12,450 bases of DNA from JABDJZ01 sp047611125 (GTDB lineage Bacteria; Bacteroidota; Rhodothermia; Rhodothermales; UBA10348). The notes under the pieces were generated by a model. The model saw nothing but the letters and a program-made list of their open reading frames with translations. It did no database searches and was not told the origin of the DNA. Below, piece by piece: positions 1-7,187 of this stretch. Where the stretch lies: the NCBI GenBank assembly GCA_047611125.1, contig JBLFXH010000088.1, positions 1 through 12,450 of the forward strand, read 5' to 3'. The position numbers and the translations under genes are program-made. Position 1 is the stretch's first letter. Each line of letters begins with the position of its first letter.

Positions 1-2
1 CG

Positions 3-2546
3 CCACCGGGATCTGTTGCCTATTTCGCGTCAGCGCAGGCTGCGTTTGGATCTTCCACGACAGCCGCGACAATCAACCTGGCAGGCAACCTGAGCGGGGT
101 TGGCACAGCAACTGCGACGAGAATATTCCTGGATGGTGCCCAGTTGGTGATCATCCAGAACGGTATCGAGGTGTTCAGAGGGAGCCCTCTCCTTGTGGCC
201 TCCATCGTGGTAGATGGAACTGTCGGAGACGATGCGCTGGAGATTGATCTGGACCTGTTCGCCTTCATGCCAGTGGGTGGGATCATCTTCAATGGCGGAC
301 TTGGGTTTGACTCTATGACCTTCTCCGGTGGTACGGGCCTGGTCACCGTCGAGCACAGCTTCTTCAACGCCAATGACGGGCTCGTGGAGGTAGACGGCAA
401 ACTGATCGCCACCTACACGGGACTCGATCCAATCATAGACAACCTGGTTGCCGTGAGTAGGGTTTTCACGTTCACGGCTGGCTCCGAGACTGTGGTACTG
501 AGCGACGATGGCGTTCCTGGCAACAACTATTCTTTCATCGATTCCGACTTGTCAGAGTCGGTGACCTTCAGAAATCCCACCGCGACACTGGTAGTGAATC
601 TGGGTGCCGGTAACGACACGATCAGCGTGTTGACGCTGGACTCGATGCTGTCGGTGAGTCCGCAGATCAACGGGTTGAGCGGCAATGATCGGTTCAACAT
701 CACACCTTCCTCGGTATTTGCCATTTCGGTTAACGGTTACACGCCGGCCGTGGCCCCTGGAGACGTTCTGGACATCATCCTTGCAGGAACGACCGGGGCC
801 GCTCTGGCCGACGCCGGAGGAAACGGCACATGGTCATTCACGAACCGTCAGAATGTCACCTTCACCGGGATCGAGACGCAGATCGATGACCCGACCGTAG
901 CCGACGTTGCCCTGACCAAGACCACGGGCTCGACCAACCTCTACCCTGGCGAGGTAGTCGTCTTCACGCTGACTTTGACGAATAGCGGTCCGTCAACGGC
1001 CTCGGGAATCCAGGTCACGGACGTCCTTCCCGGCGCGTTGGTCTGTGTCTGCGCAGAGTTGCCGTCTGAGGGTGCCTTCAGCAGCACCGGTGGCGCAGGC
1101 GCGACCATTACCTGGAGCGGAATTGGACTGGCCGCGGGAGAAACAGCCACGCTCCAGTACAGCGCGTCTGTGCCTGGTTCCGGCGCGGGAACGACGTCAA
1201 ACACGGCCTCGATCACGGCTCAGAGCCCTGCCGATCCAAACCTGGTCAACAACACCTCCTCGGTGACACTGACGTTCAAGAACCCGATCAAATTCCCAGC
1301 GGGTGCTGTCGTGCAGGCAGTGGCCTTCTACGTCAACTCGCTTGGGCAAACCGAAACGTTGGCGGGCACCTTCAACCAGGGGCTCTACCGAAGCATCCCC
1401 GGCGTGATCGGCAACCGCTGGGCGCCGGTGCTTGGTTCACTGCCGGCCAATTTGGTGGTGAATGACCTGCTCGTGACCGCCAGTGGCACCACCACCTACA
1501 TGGCAGTCCACTCGTACGGAGGTCTGCAGCGGAGTCTTGATGGTGGCCGCAGTTGGCTCCCGGTTGATTTCGGTGGCCCGACGCTCACGATCGTTCACGC
1601 GATGGATGAATCGCCGGTAGATGGCACCATATACATTTCGGCCGACGACGGCCAGGTATGGCGCTATGCAGGCGGATTCTGGGACTTCGCCTCGCGTCTC
1701 CCTGGTGGCGCCTCGCACACCCCTTGGGCTTTCGCGGCCGACCCAACCGTTGCTGGACGGCTATTTGCAGGCACGTTTGGCGATGGTGTCTGGCGGAGCG
1801 ACGACTACGGCGAAACCTGGATTAAGGTCTCGGGAGGTGCCCTGCCGCACGGCGGCTCGATCCACATCTTCGATCTGGAGTTCGATCCCGAGTTGAGCCC
1901 GAGCACCCTCTGGGCCGGAACGCCCCTGGGCATCTTCTACTCGCAGGACGGGGGAGTGACCTGGGTCGATGGCTCGGCGGGCCTTGGCAAGTTCAAGGAT
2001 GTGCGGTCCATTGCCTTTGGTCCGGTTGATCACTCTCCAATCGCTACCGGGTCCATGTACGTGGCAACCTGGGGCGGCGGGGTCTTCGAACTCCCGAGCG
2101 ATCGGTCGACTTTCCCGTCGTGGATAGACGTCACCCTTCGCCATCAGCAGGTGGGCATTGTCGCGGTCAGTCCGGATGGCACGAAGCTATGGGCAGCGCC
2201 GGCAACTGGCGGCACCATTGCTATGGCGCTTTCCGGTGTCACAACCTCCACCGCCGTAGACCCAGTTGGCGCGGAACTGCCGTCAGCCGTGCAGCTGTCG
2301 CAGAACTACCCGAACCCGTTCAACCCCCGGACGACCATCGGTTTTGGATTGCCCGAGAGCGGCAAGGTGAGTGTGACCGTCCATGACCTGCTTGGGCGCG
2401 TGGTAGCGACGGTTGCAGGTGGCGTCTTCCCGGCCGGTGAACACGAGGTCAGCTTTGACGCTGCGAATCTGCCAAGTGGAGCCTATCTCTATCGGATCAG
2501 CACCGATCGGGGGCAAGCTGAGCGCGTGATGGTGCTCATGAAGTAG
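3..2546 (+). CDS. Secreted DUF11 / Asp-box beta-propeller protein with T9SS type A sorting tail (5' partial)
   Basis: The frame is open to the left window edge, so the true start and signal peptide lie outside; the TTG at 144 is only an internal codon. About 847 residues are visible. In order: a beta-rich region with isolated RTX-like Gly/Asp motifs (GAGNDTI near base 600, GLSGNDRF near 676); a DUF11 repeat encoded at about 897-1277 (ALTKT start, LTNSGPSTASGIQVTDVLP core, NLVNNTSSV end); a beta-propeller at about 1370-2230 with Asp-box motifs (SLDGGRSW, SDDYGETW, SQDGGVTW); and a C-terminal domain at about 2295-2543 with NYPNPFNP, DLLGRVV and SGAYLYRI, the FlgD-like/T9SS type A sorting signal. 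Such tails direct export across the outer membrane and are then cleaved. I infer a large cell-surface or released protein. The ligand or substrate is unknown; the propeller need not be a sialidase. A strong terminator follows the stop. Confidence 0.88.
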   Translation, partial: PPGSVAYFASAQAAFGSSTTAATINLAGNLSGVGTATATRIFLDGAQLVIIQNGIEVFRGSPLLVASIVVDGTVGDDALEIDLDLFAFMPVGGIIFNGGLGFDSMTFSGGTGLVTVEHSFFNANDGLVEVDGKLIATYTGLDPIIDNLVAVSRVFTFTAGSETVVLSDDGVPGNNYSFIDSDLSESVTFRNPTATLVVNLGAGNDTISVLTLDSMLSVSPQINGLSGNDRFNITPSSVFAISVNGYTPAVAPGDVLDIILAGTTGAALADAGGNGTWSFTNRQNVTFTGIETQIDDPTVADVALTKTTGSTNLYPGEVVVFTLTLTNSGPSTASGIQVTDVLPGALVCVCAELPSEGAFSSTGGAGATITWSGIGLAAGETATLQYSASVPGSGAGTTSNTASITAQSPADPNLVNNTSSVTLTFKNPIKFPAGAVVQAVAFYVNSLGQTETLAGTFNQGLYRSIPGVIGNRWAPVLGSLPANLVVNDLLVTASGTTTYMAVHSYGGLQRSLDGGRSWLPVDFGGPTLTIVHAMDESPVDGTIYISADDGQVWRYAGGFWDFASRLPGGASHTPWAFAADPTVAGRLFAGTFGDGVWRSDDYGETWIKVSGGALPHGGSIHIFDLEFDPELSPSTLWAGTPLGIFYSQDGGVTWVDGSAGLGKFKDVRSIAFGPVDHSPIATGSMYVATWGGGVFELPSDRSTFPSWIDVTLRHQQVGIVAVSPDGTKLWAAPATGGTIAMALSGVTTSTAVDPVGAELPSAVQLSQNYPNPFNPRTTIGFGLPESGKVSVTVHDLLGRVVATVAGGVFPAGEHEVSFDAANLPSGAYLYRISTDRGQAERVMVLMK

Positions 2547-2626
2547 CCCTCGCGCGGCTTCTGAAGCGCTGATAGAGGGCGGAGTCAACCCGCTCAATCG
2601 CGCTCAGGGAAATAAATCGGACATCA

Positions 2627-2666
2627 AACGGCCAGATTCCACTACGGAGTCTGGCCGTTCCTGTTT
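2627..2666 (+). terminator. Intrinsic terminator of the T9SS propeller gene
   Basis: A 14-bp stem is formed by 2627-2640 (aacggccagattcc) and 2646-2659 (ggagtctggccgtt), with one G-T wobble and the 5-base loop actac. It is followed by ctgtttt. It sits 80 bases after the stop at 2546, as expected for a Rho-independent terminator. Confidence 0.85.
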
Positions 2667-2974
2667 TCGTCCAAGTCGGGCCATAATCGACGTTTTTCTG
2701 CCTGCCTCACTAGGTGGCTGCGTCCGAATGGTGGCATCGTCCGACCGATTTCAGTTTCCCCATGTCGCGAATTTTCTGAATCCGCCCGTACCCAAGTAGT
2801 GTCGTTCCTAGACGAGGTTGCCCCCACCGGTAGCCAAGTCTAGGAGACCAGCACCCGGGTCGCGCAGTCGAAGACGGAAACGTCGCCGATGTACAAACCG
2901 CTGACCAAAACCAATTACAAGCGACACTCGAGACAATCGAGGATTCGTCGCAGGAGGAGCACTGAGCACACAAC
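2667..2974. other. Non-coding or decayed stretch between the terminator and the broken paralogue
   Basis: No gene can be supported here. Forward frames are interrupted every few dozen codons, and the reverse-strand frames are Cys/Trp-rich shadows without recognisable domains. One short open stretch at 2834-2965 reads as an acidic, Gln-rich peptide ending DSSQEEH. It is in the same frame as the pseudogene that follows and stops 9 bases before that frame's ATG at 2975. It may be leftover coding sequence. An AGGAGGAG run lies at 2952-2959 but is 15 bases from that ATG, further than usual for a ribosome binding site. Confidence 0.5.
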
Positions 2975-3546
2975 ATGTTCAGTTTCTACAATGTCATCGG
3001 TCGCCTTGCGCGTCCAGTCAGCGATGACAAGGGCGTCACCTGGATTCCTTACGCCAAGTCGGCATTCGACTCGCTGGCAGTCCATACCGTGCAGGCCATC
3101 ACGCCGTCCGCCGCGGACAACGTGATTTTCTTGTCTGCGGATGACGGCAATATCTTCATCTCGACCGACGGCGGGACCCTCTATGCAGGCACCTTCGGAT
3201 ATGGCGTCTTCTACAGCCAGGACCATGGCGGACGGTGGCCTCCGCCTCGGCAACGGACACCATGCCAGAAGGCGAAACCCCGGATTCGTACACCCTGGGC
3301 CAGAACTACCCCAACCCGTTCAATCCCAGCACGTCCATCTCATTTGACCTACCGGCTCAGTCCGACGTGCACCTTGCCGTGTTCGACGTCCTTGGCCGCC
3401 AGGTGGCACAGCTTGCCAGTGGGGCCTTTCCGGCGGGGAGTCATTCCGTGACCTTCGATGCGTCGCGTCTGCAGAGCGGCCTCTACATCTACCGCCTTGA
3501 TGCGGGAGGCCAGCGCATCGCACGGACCATGTCTCTGGTCAAATAA
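2975..3546 (+). pseudogene. Broken paralogue of the Asp-box propeller / T9SS protein
   Basis: Two overlapping frames together make a shortened version of the upstream secreted protein. The first frame (from 2975) carries an Asp-box (SDDKGVTW), a blade resembling the upstream gene (IFLSADDGNIFISTDGG) and then TLYAGTFGYGVFYSQDHGG, after which it runs into unrelated Arg/Pro-rich sequence. The second frame (from 3235, shifted by one reading frame) continues with a complete T9SS type A tail (NYPNPFNPSTSISF, DVLGRQVAQL, LQSGLYIYRL). In the first frame STDGG joins directly to TLYAGTF with the intervening part of the blade absent, suggesting an internal deletion as well as the frameshift near 3225-3245. 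No signal peptide or propeller start is present. I infer a duplicated gene in decay; a sequencing or assembly frameshift could explain the frame change but not the missing blades. Confidence 0.8.
3235..3546 (+). CDS. T9SS type A sorting-tail fragment (3' part of the pseudogene)
   Basis: This 103-residue frame would be called as a small gene by most gene finders. Residues from about 21 onward form a full sorting domain (LGQNYPNPFNP, VFDVLGRQVA, FPAGSHSVTFD, GLYIYRLDAGGQ, MSLVK), aligning along its length with the tail at 2295-2543. A sorting tail with no passenger and no signal peptide cannot be exported by the usual route, so it is best read as the end of the broken paralogue and not as an independent gene. 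The ATG at 3235 lies inside the Asp-box region of the other frame and has no ribosome binding site. Confidence 0.6.
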   Translation: MASASATDTMPEGETPDSYTLGQNYPNPFNPSTSISFDLPAQSDVHLAVFDVLGRQVAQLASGAFPAGSHSVTFDASRLQSGLYIYRLDAGGQRIARTMSLVK

Positions 3547-3625
3547 GCCTCTTGGAGGAGGTAGTCTCTAGAACCGGCGTCGACGCGTAGGACGCTCGAA
3601 ACACCCACCGCCCGTTCTCGGACCT

Positions 3626-3660
3626 GCAGGCCGGACAGCAATGTCCGGCCTGCTTTGTTT
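3626..3660 (+). terminator. Intrinsic terminator after the broken paralogue
   Basis: A perfect 12-bp stem, gcaggccggaca (3626-3637) with tgtccggcctgc (3642-3653), is closed by a GCAA tetraloop of the stable GNRA class and followed by tttgttt. Its survival 80 bases after the pseudogene stop suggests the decay is recent. Confidence 0.88.
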
Positions 3661-3704
3661 GTAGCTTTCCTACATGGACGAGTGGGTGGCCCTGGCCCTG
3701 CGGG

Positions 3705-4145
3705 ATGGGCCAGACAATGAGAACCAGCCGAGCCTGGCTTCAGCAGAAGCATGGCCTCGGCAGCACCACAGCAATGGGTATCGCCGCCCCGCGGATTGTG
3801 GAGGCCATGTATGAAGACAAGAAAGCACACCTACGGCCCATTCACGAGGCGGTAGTCGGCCTGGCGTTGGACATCGCGCCAGACCCGCGTATTTGCCCCA
3901 CCAAGGCGGCGGTCCCGTTCTATCGAAACCACGTCATCGCGAACCTGCGCCCAACCACGCAAAAGCGCGTCGATCTTGGCCTTTGCATTCGACTCGCAGA
4001 ACCCCCGGCCAGTGACCGGGTAATCCCCGTTGGTGGAAAGGGAAGCGGAGACCGAATCAACTATCGAATTCCGCTGCAAGATCTAGCCGAAGTGGACGAA
4101 CTTGTGTCCCTGTGCCTCGCAATGGCGTATTCAGAGGATACCTGA
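3705..4145 (+). CDS. DUF5655-domain protein, probably frameshifted at its N-terminus
   Basis: The C-terminal part (about residues 40-145) matches my recollection of the DUF5655 family: LRPIHEAV, CPTKAAVPFYRNHVIA, PTTQKRVDLGL, DRINYRIP, and a final helix beginning EVDELVSLCLAMAY. Its function is unknown. The preceding RAWLQQKHGLGSTTA resembles the small helical domain usually found at the N-terminus of these proteins. The segment expected just before it (DEWVALALRDGP) is present but in another frame, from the ATG at 3674, so the gene appears to carry a single-base frameshift near 3720-3735. Compared with relatives as I remember them, about 20 residues also seem to be missing between GIAA and VEAMY. 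Neither ATG has a convincing ribosome binding site. Probably a decaying gene; a sequencing error cannot be excluded. The domain call is fairly firm, the start is not. Confidence 0.65.
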   Translation: MGQTMRTSRAWLQQKHGLGSTTAMGIAAPRIVEAMYEDKKAHLRPIHEAVVGLALDIAPDPRICPTKAAVPFYRNHVIANLRPTTQKRVDLGLCIRLAEPPASDRVIPVGGKGSGDRINYRIPLQDLAEVDELVSLCLAMAYSEDT

Positions 4146-4169
4146 GGAGGGTGCCTCGGCCCGCCGTGG

Positions 4170-4220
4170 GGTGAACCTGAACTAACCGTGAAGCGGTTGG
4201 CTTGCTCGCAGGTCTTCACC
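4170..4220 (+). other. Two-tier inverted repeat between the DUF5655 gene and kbp
   Basis: An outer stem pairs ggtgaacctg (4170-4179) with caggtcttcacc (4209-4220), leaving a 2-base bulge. An inner 7-bp hairpin pairs ctaaccg (4182-4188) with cggttgg (4194-4200), with one G-T wobble. No T-run follows, so it is not a standard terminator. It lies upstream of the putative promoter of the next gene. Its function is unknown and chance pairing is possible. Confidence 0.3.
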
Positions 4221-4243
4221 ACTCTTTCAGGGAAAACCCCGGT

Positions 4244-4273
4244 TTTGAAGCTCCCAATGTCCGTCTATATTGC
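4244..4273 (+). promoter_or_regulatory. Putative promoter of the kbp-ATPase-DUF937 cluster
   Basis: TTTG at 4244-4247 and TATATTGC at 4266-4273 are 18 bases apart. They resemble the Bacteroidota -33/-7 pattern (TTTG, TAnnTTTG). The same bases give TTGAAG and TATATT for a sigma-70-like reading, with a short 15-base spacer. The start codon lies 31 bases downstream. This is pattern matching by eye only. Confidence 0.35.
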
Positions 4274-4304
4274 TGTGCTAGGCATTCATACATAGACGAA
4301 AGAA

Positions 4305-4736
4305 ATGGGACTCATTAGTTTTCTCAAGAACGTAGGCGCCGACATCTTCAAGGGTGGCGACAAGTCGGAAGAGATCAAAGAACTGCTCCAGAAATCACTG
4401 GGCGCGCAGCTGATCAGCATCGAGGTCACTGAGGACGACGGAATTGTTACGCTTTCGGGCGAAGCCGACTCGCAGGCCGGCAAGGAAAAAGCTGCGCTTA
4501 TCGCCGGTAACGTCAAGGGAATCGAGAGCGTCAACGACGCAGCCCTGACCTTCCCTGCTCCAGTTGCAGTCAACTACTACACCATTCAGAAGGGCGATTC
4601 GCTTTCTAAGGTTGCTAAGGCTCACTACGGCGATGCCATGAAGTACAAGGAGCTCTTCGAGGCCAACAAGGAGGTCATCAAGAATCCGGACCTCATCTAC
4701 CCCGGTCAGGTTATCCGTATTCCTGCGATCGACTAG
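4305..4736 (+). CDS. kbp: BON-LysM protein, Kbp/YgaU-like potassium-binding protein
   Basis: This 143-residue protein has the architecture and near-exact length of E. coli Kbp (YgaU, 149 aa), a small soluble protein that binds K+ and changes shape on binding. Visible features: an opening MGLISFLKNVGADIF, like the MGLF start of Kbp; a BON domain at about residues 22-85 (GIVTLSGEADS, GIESVNDA); and a C-terminal LysM domain at about 91-140 (YTIQKGDSLSKVAKAHYGD, then IYPGQVIRIP). There is no signal peptide, so a cytoplasmic location is likely despite the LysM fold, as in E. coli. It is the first gene of a tight cluster: the stop is 9 bases from the ATPase start. Only a weak purine stretch (gaaag) precedes the ATG. 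The K+ role is transferred from the family, not shown here. Confidence 0.85.
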   Translation: MGLISFLKNVGADIFKGGDKSEEIKELLQKSLGAQLISIEVTEDDGIVTLSGEADSQAGKEKAALIAGNVKGIESVNDAALTFPAPVAVNYYTIQKGDSLSKVAKAHYGDAMKYKELFEANKEVIKNPDLIYPGQVIRIPAID

Positions 4737-4745
4737 GACAGACGC

Positions 4746-7157
4746 ATGCCTGAAGGCGGAACGGCAAGCTTCGAGAAACTTGGAGCGTTCTACCTGGGAC
4801 GAGAGATTGATGGCCCGGCGGGCGATCCGTCCGAGACTCCGGTTTTGTATGACTCCAAGGACCTGACCACGCATGGCGTGATTGTCGGGATGACCGGGAG
4901 CGGCAAGACCGGACTCGCGGTCGGGATGCTGGAGGAGGCGGCTATTGACGGGATCCCTTCCATCGCAATCGATGTGAAGGGAGACCTGACCAACCTGCTG
5001 TTGACCTTTCCCGACATGAATCCAGAGGACTTCCGTCCCTGGATCGATGAGGGTGCCGCGGCCAGAAAGGGTCAGACCCCGGACGAGTTCGCCGCCGCGA
5101 CGGCCGATCTCTGGAAAAAGGGGATTGCCTCTTGGGGGCAGGACGCTGATCGGGTCCGCCGATTGAAAGAGGCCGTTGAGTTCAAGCTCTACACGCCTGG
5201 TGCCAGCAAGGGCGTCCCGATTTCTCTTCTGGGATCTTTGGGGCGCCCCGGCGCCGGTGCTTCGGACCCGGACACCGAACGGACCCAGATCCTCGGAACG
5301 GTTTCGAGCCTCCTGACGCTGCTTGGGATAGATCCCGACCCGATCCAGTCTCGCGAGCACATCTTCCTCTCCAACATCCTTTCTTGGGCCTGGGGAGAGG
5401 GGCGAGAGCTCTCGTTGTCGGATCTCATCCGCACAGTGCAACAGCCTCCGTTCGATTCGGTGGGTGTCATTGATCTGGAGTCGTTCTTCCCGTCACGGGA
5501 GCGGATGGGTCTAGCAATGTCGCTGAACAACCTCCTTGCGAGCCCGAGCTTTCAGAGTTGGCGGGAGGGCGTGACCTTGTCGGTGCCAGACCTCCTGTAT
5601 AGCCCTGACGGAAAGCCCCGGCACTCGGTCCTTTATCTGGCGCACCTCTCGGATACAGAGCGGATGTTCTTCGTGACGCGGCTGTTGAACGAGGTAGTGG
5701 CGTGGATGCGGACCCAGGCCGGTACGGGCAGCCTGCGCGCGCTGATCTACATGGACGAGGTGTTCGGGTACTTGCCGCCGACGGCCAACCCACCCTCAAA
5801 GCAGCCCTTGCTCACGCTTCTCAAGCAGGCACGGGCATTCGGCGTTGGTGTAGTCCTGGCAACCCAGAATCCGGTAGATCTGGACTACAAGGCCATCTCC
5901 AATGCCGGTACCTGGATGCTGGGTAGGCTTCAGACGGAGCGCGACAAGATGCGCGTGCTCGACGGGCTCGAAGGCGCTGCCGGCGGTGACGGGTTTGACC
6001 GACAAGAGGTAGACGCCATCCTCTCGGGTCTTGGCAAGCGCCGCTTCATGCTCCATAATGTGCATGAGGATGGGCCCGTTCTCTTCAACACCCGCTGGGT
6101 GCTTTCCTATCTGGCGGGTCCGCTGACGCTGAACAAGGCCTGTGAGTTGGCCAGAACTACTCAGACTCCCGCCGACGCGGCCCCGGAATCGTCAGCTGGT
6201 TACTCTTCGGGGACATCGGTAAAAGATGCGGGTGGTACGGCCGCCACCTCCGGAACGGAAGAGGTTCAGGAGCGGCCGCTGCTACCCAAAGAAATCCAGG
6301 AGGTATTCCTGGAAGGCGAGCCCGGCGTCCCCGTGAAAGCGGTTGCTCCGAGGCTTCTCCTGAAGGCCCGCCTGCACTACGTGCGCGCCACCTGGAAGGT
6401 GGATACTTGGAGAGAGGTAACCCTGGTTGCGGACCCGGAGGAGATCAACCCTTGGGAATCGGCAGTCCAGATTGAGCGGGCCAGGCTGATTCCGGATCCG
6501 GGCGATTCGGTGCAGTTTGCATCCTTGCCGGCTCCCGCATTGAGGGCGACATCCTACAAGAAATGGAGCTCGGCAGCCAAGTCCCATCTCTACCGGACCT
6601 CGACGCTTAAGCTGCTCCGCTGCAAGCCGCTTAAGGAGACCTCAACTCCGGGAGAGTCCGAGGCCGAGTTCCGCATGAGACTCCGCCACAAGGCGCGCGA
6701 AATCAGGGATGCGGCTATTGAAAAGCTGCGGACCCGATATGACACCAAGATCGGCCGGGTCGAAAAGCGCATCGCCACGGCCGAAGAGCGGGTATCCCGC
6801 GAGGAATCCCAGTATGAAGAGCAGCGGATGGCCAGTGTGCTTGATGTCGGCAGTACCCTCTTGGGCTCCCTGTTTGGCAGAAAGCGGGTCAGCAGAAGCA
6901 CTATCTCAGGTGTGTCTCGGGCCGCGCGCCGTTTCAGTAAGGCGGGCAAGGAGAAGGACGACATCGCCTTCGCCAAGGACAAGCTGCAGGTCCTGACTGA
7001 GGACCTTAGAGAGATAGAGGCCCGTCTCGAAGAGGACTTGAACGAATTACGGGACGCGTATGAGGTGGACCTCCTGGATCTGGAGACCCTCGAACTCCCC
7101 CCACGGAAGTCAGATATAGGAATCGAAACAATCGCGCTGGCCTGGCAACCGGTCTAA
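4746..7157 (+). CDS. HerA-type (DUF87/DUF853-like) P-loop ATPase with coiled-coil C-terminus
   Basis: An 803-residue FtsK/HerA-superfamily ATPase. Walker A is GMTGSGKT at residues 48-55, followed by IDVKGDL (75-81). Walker B is ALIYMDE at 332-338, and the sensor-like ATQNP is at 372-376. The motor part spans about 1-465. A low-complexity Ala/Ser/Thr/Gly linker (about 468-508) leads to a second part with a globular segment (about 510-630), charged coiled-coil helices (about 640-695 and 735-785) and, between them, a Gly-rich turn STLLGSLFGRKR (703-714) and a basic Ser/Arg segment. HerA proper works with the nuclease NurA in DNA end resection, but no nurA is adjacent and this long form is a separate, poorly characterised group usually named only as an ATP-binding protein. 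Substrate (DNA, protein or envelope component) cannot be told from sequence. It sits between kbp and a DUF937 gene, probably co-transcribed. Confidence 0.85.
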   Translation: MPEGGTASFEKLGAFYLGREIDGPAGDPSETPVLYDSKDLTTHGVIVGMTGSGKTGLAVGMLEEAAIDGIPSIAIDVKGDLTNLLLTFPDMNPEDFRPWIDEGAAARKGQTPDEFAAATADLWKKGIASWGQDADRVRRLKEAVEFKLYTPGASKGVPISLLGSLGRPGAGASDPDTERTQILGTVSSLLTLLGIDPDPIQSREHIFLSNILSWAWGEGRELSLSDLIRTVQQPPFDSVGVIDLESFFPSRERMGLAMSLNNLLASPSFQSWREGVTLSVPDLLYSPDGKPRHSVLYLAHLSDTERMFFVTRLLNEVVAWMRTQAGTGSLRALIYMDEVFGYLPPTANPPSKQPLLTLLKQARAFGVGVVLATQNPVDLDYKAISNAGTWMLGRLQTERDKMRVLDGLEGAAGGDGFDRQEVDAILSGLGKRRFMLHNVHEDGPVLFNTRWVLSYLAGPLTLNKACELARTTQTPADAAPESSAGYSSGTSVKDAGGTAATSGTEEVQERPLLPKEIQEVFLEGEPGVPVKAVAPRLLLKARLHYVRATWKVDTWREVTLVADPEEINPWESAVQIERARLIPDPGDSVQFASLPAPALRATSYKKWSSAAKSHLYRTSTLKLLRCKPLKETSTPGESEAEFRMRLRHKAREIRDAAIEKLRTRYDTKIGRVEKRIATAEERVSREESQYEEQRMASVLDVGSTLLGSLFGRKRVSRSTISGVSRAARRFSKAGKEKDDIAFAKDKLQVLTEDLREIEARLEEDLNELRDAYEVDLLDLETLELPPRKSDIGIETIALAWQPV

Positions 7158-7187
7158 CGGACCTTCCGGCGCACATCCCCCAAGACA

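Noticed and set aside
144..146. TTG as start codon of the first gene
   Set aside because: The same frame is open back to base 3 with similar composition, so the gene is cut by the window edge and this is an internal Leu codon.
2728..2799. A 23-codon ATG frame in the gap after the first gene
   Set aside because: It is too short, lacks a ribosome binding site and has no recognisable composition or motif.
4182..4200. Short hairpin ctaaccg/cggttgg as a terminator for the DUF5655 gene
   Set aside because: The stem is short with a wobble pair, and no T-run follows.
4395..5441. A 348-codon open frame on the minus strand
   Set aside because: It lies opposite the BON-LysM gene and the ATPase, both with firm domain matches, and its translation is Arg/Leu/Gly-rich with no recognisable motif. 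It is a shadow of G+C-rich coding sequence.
4746..7157. HerA-NurA type phage-defence or DNA-repair pair
   Set aside because: No nuclease gene (NurA, SIR2, DUF4297 or similar) is adjacent. The neighbours are BON-LysM and DUF937 proteins, so a defence assignment would be unsupported.
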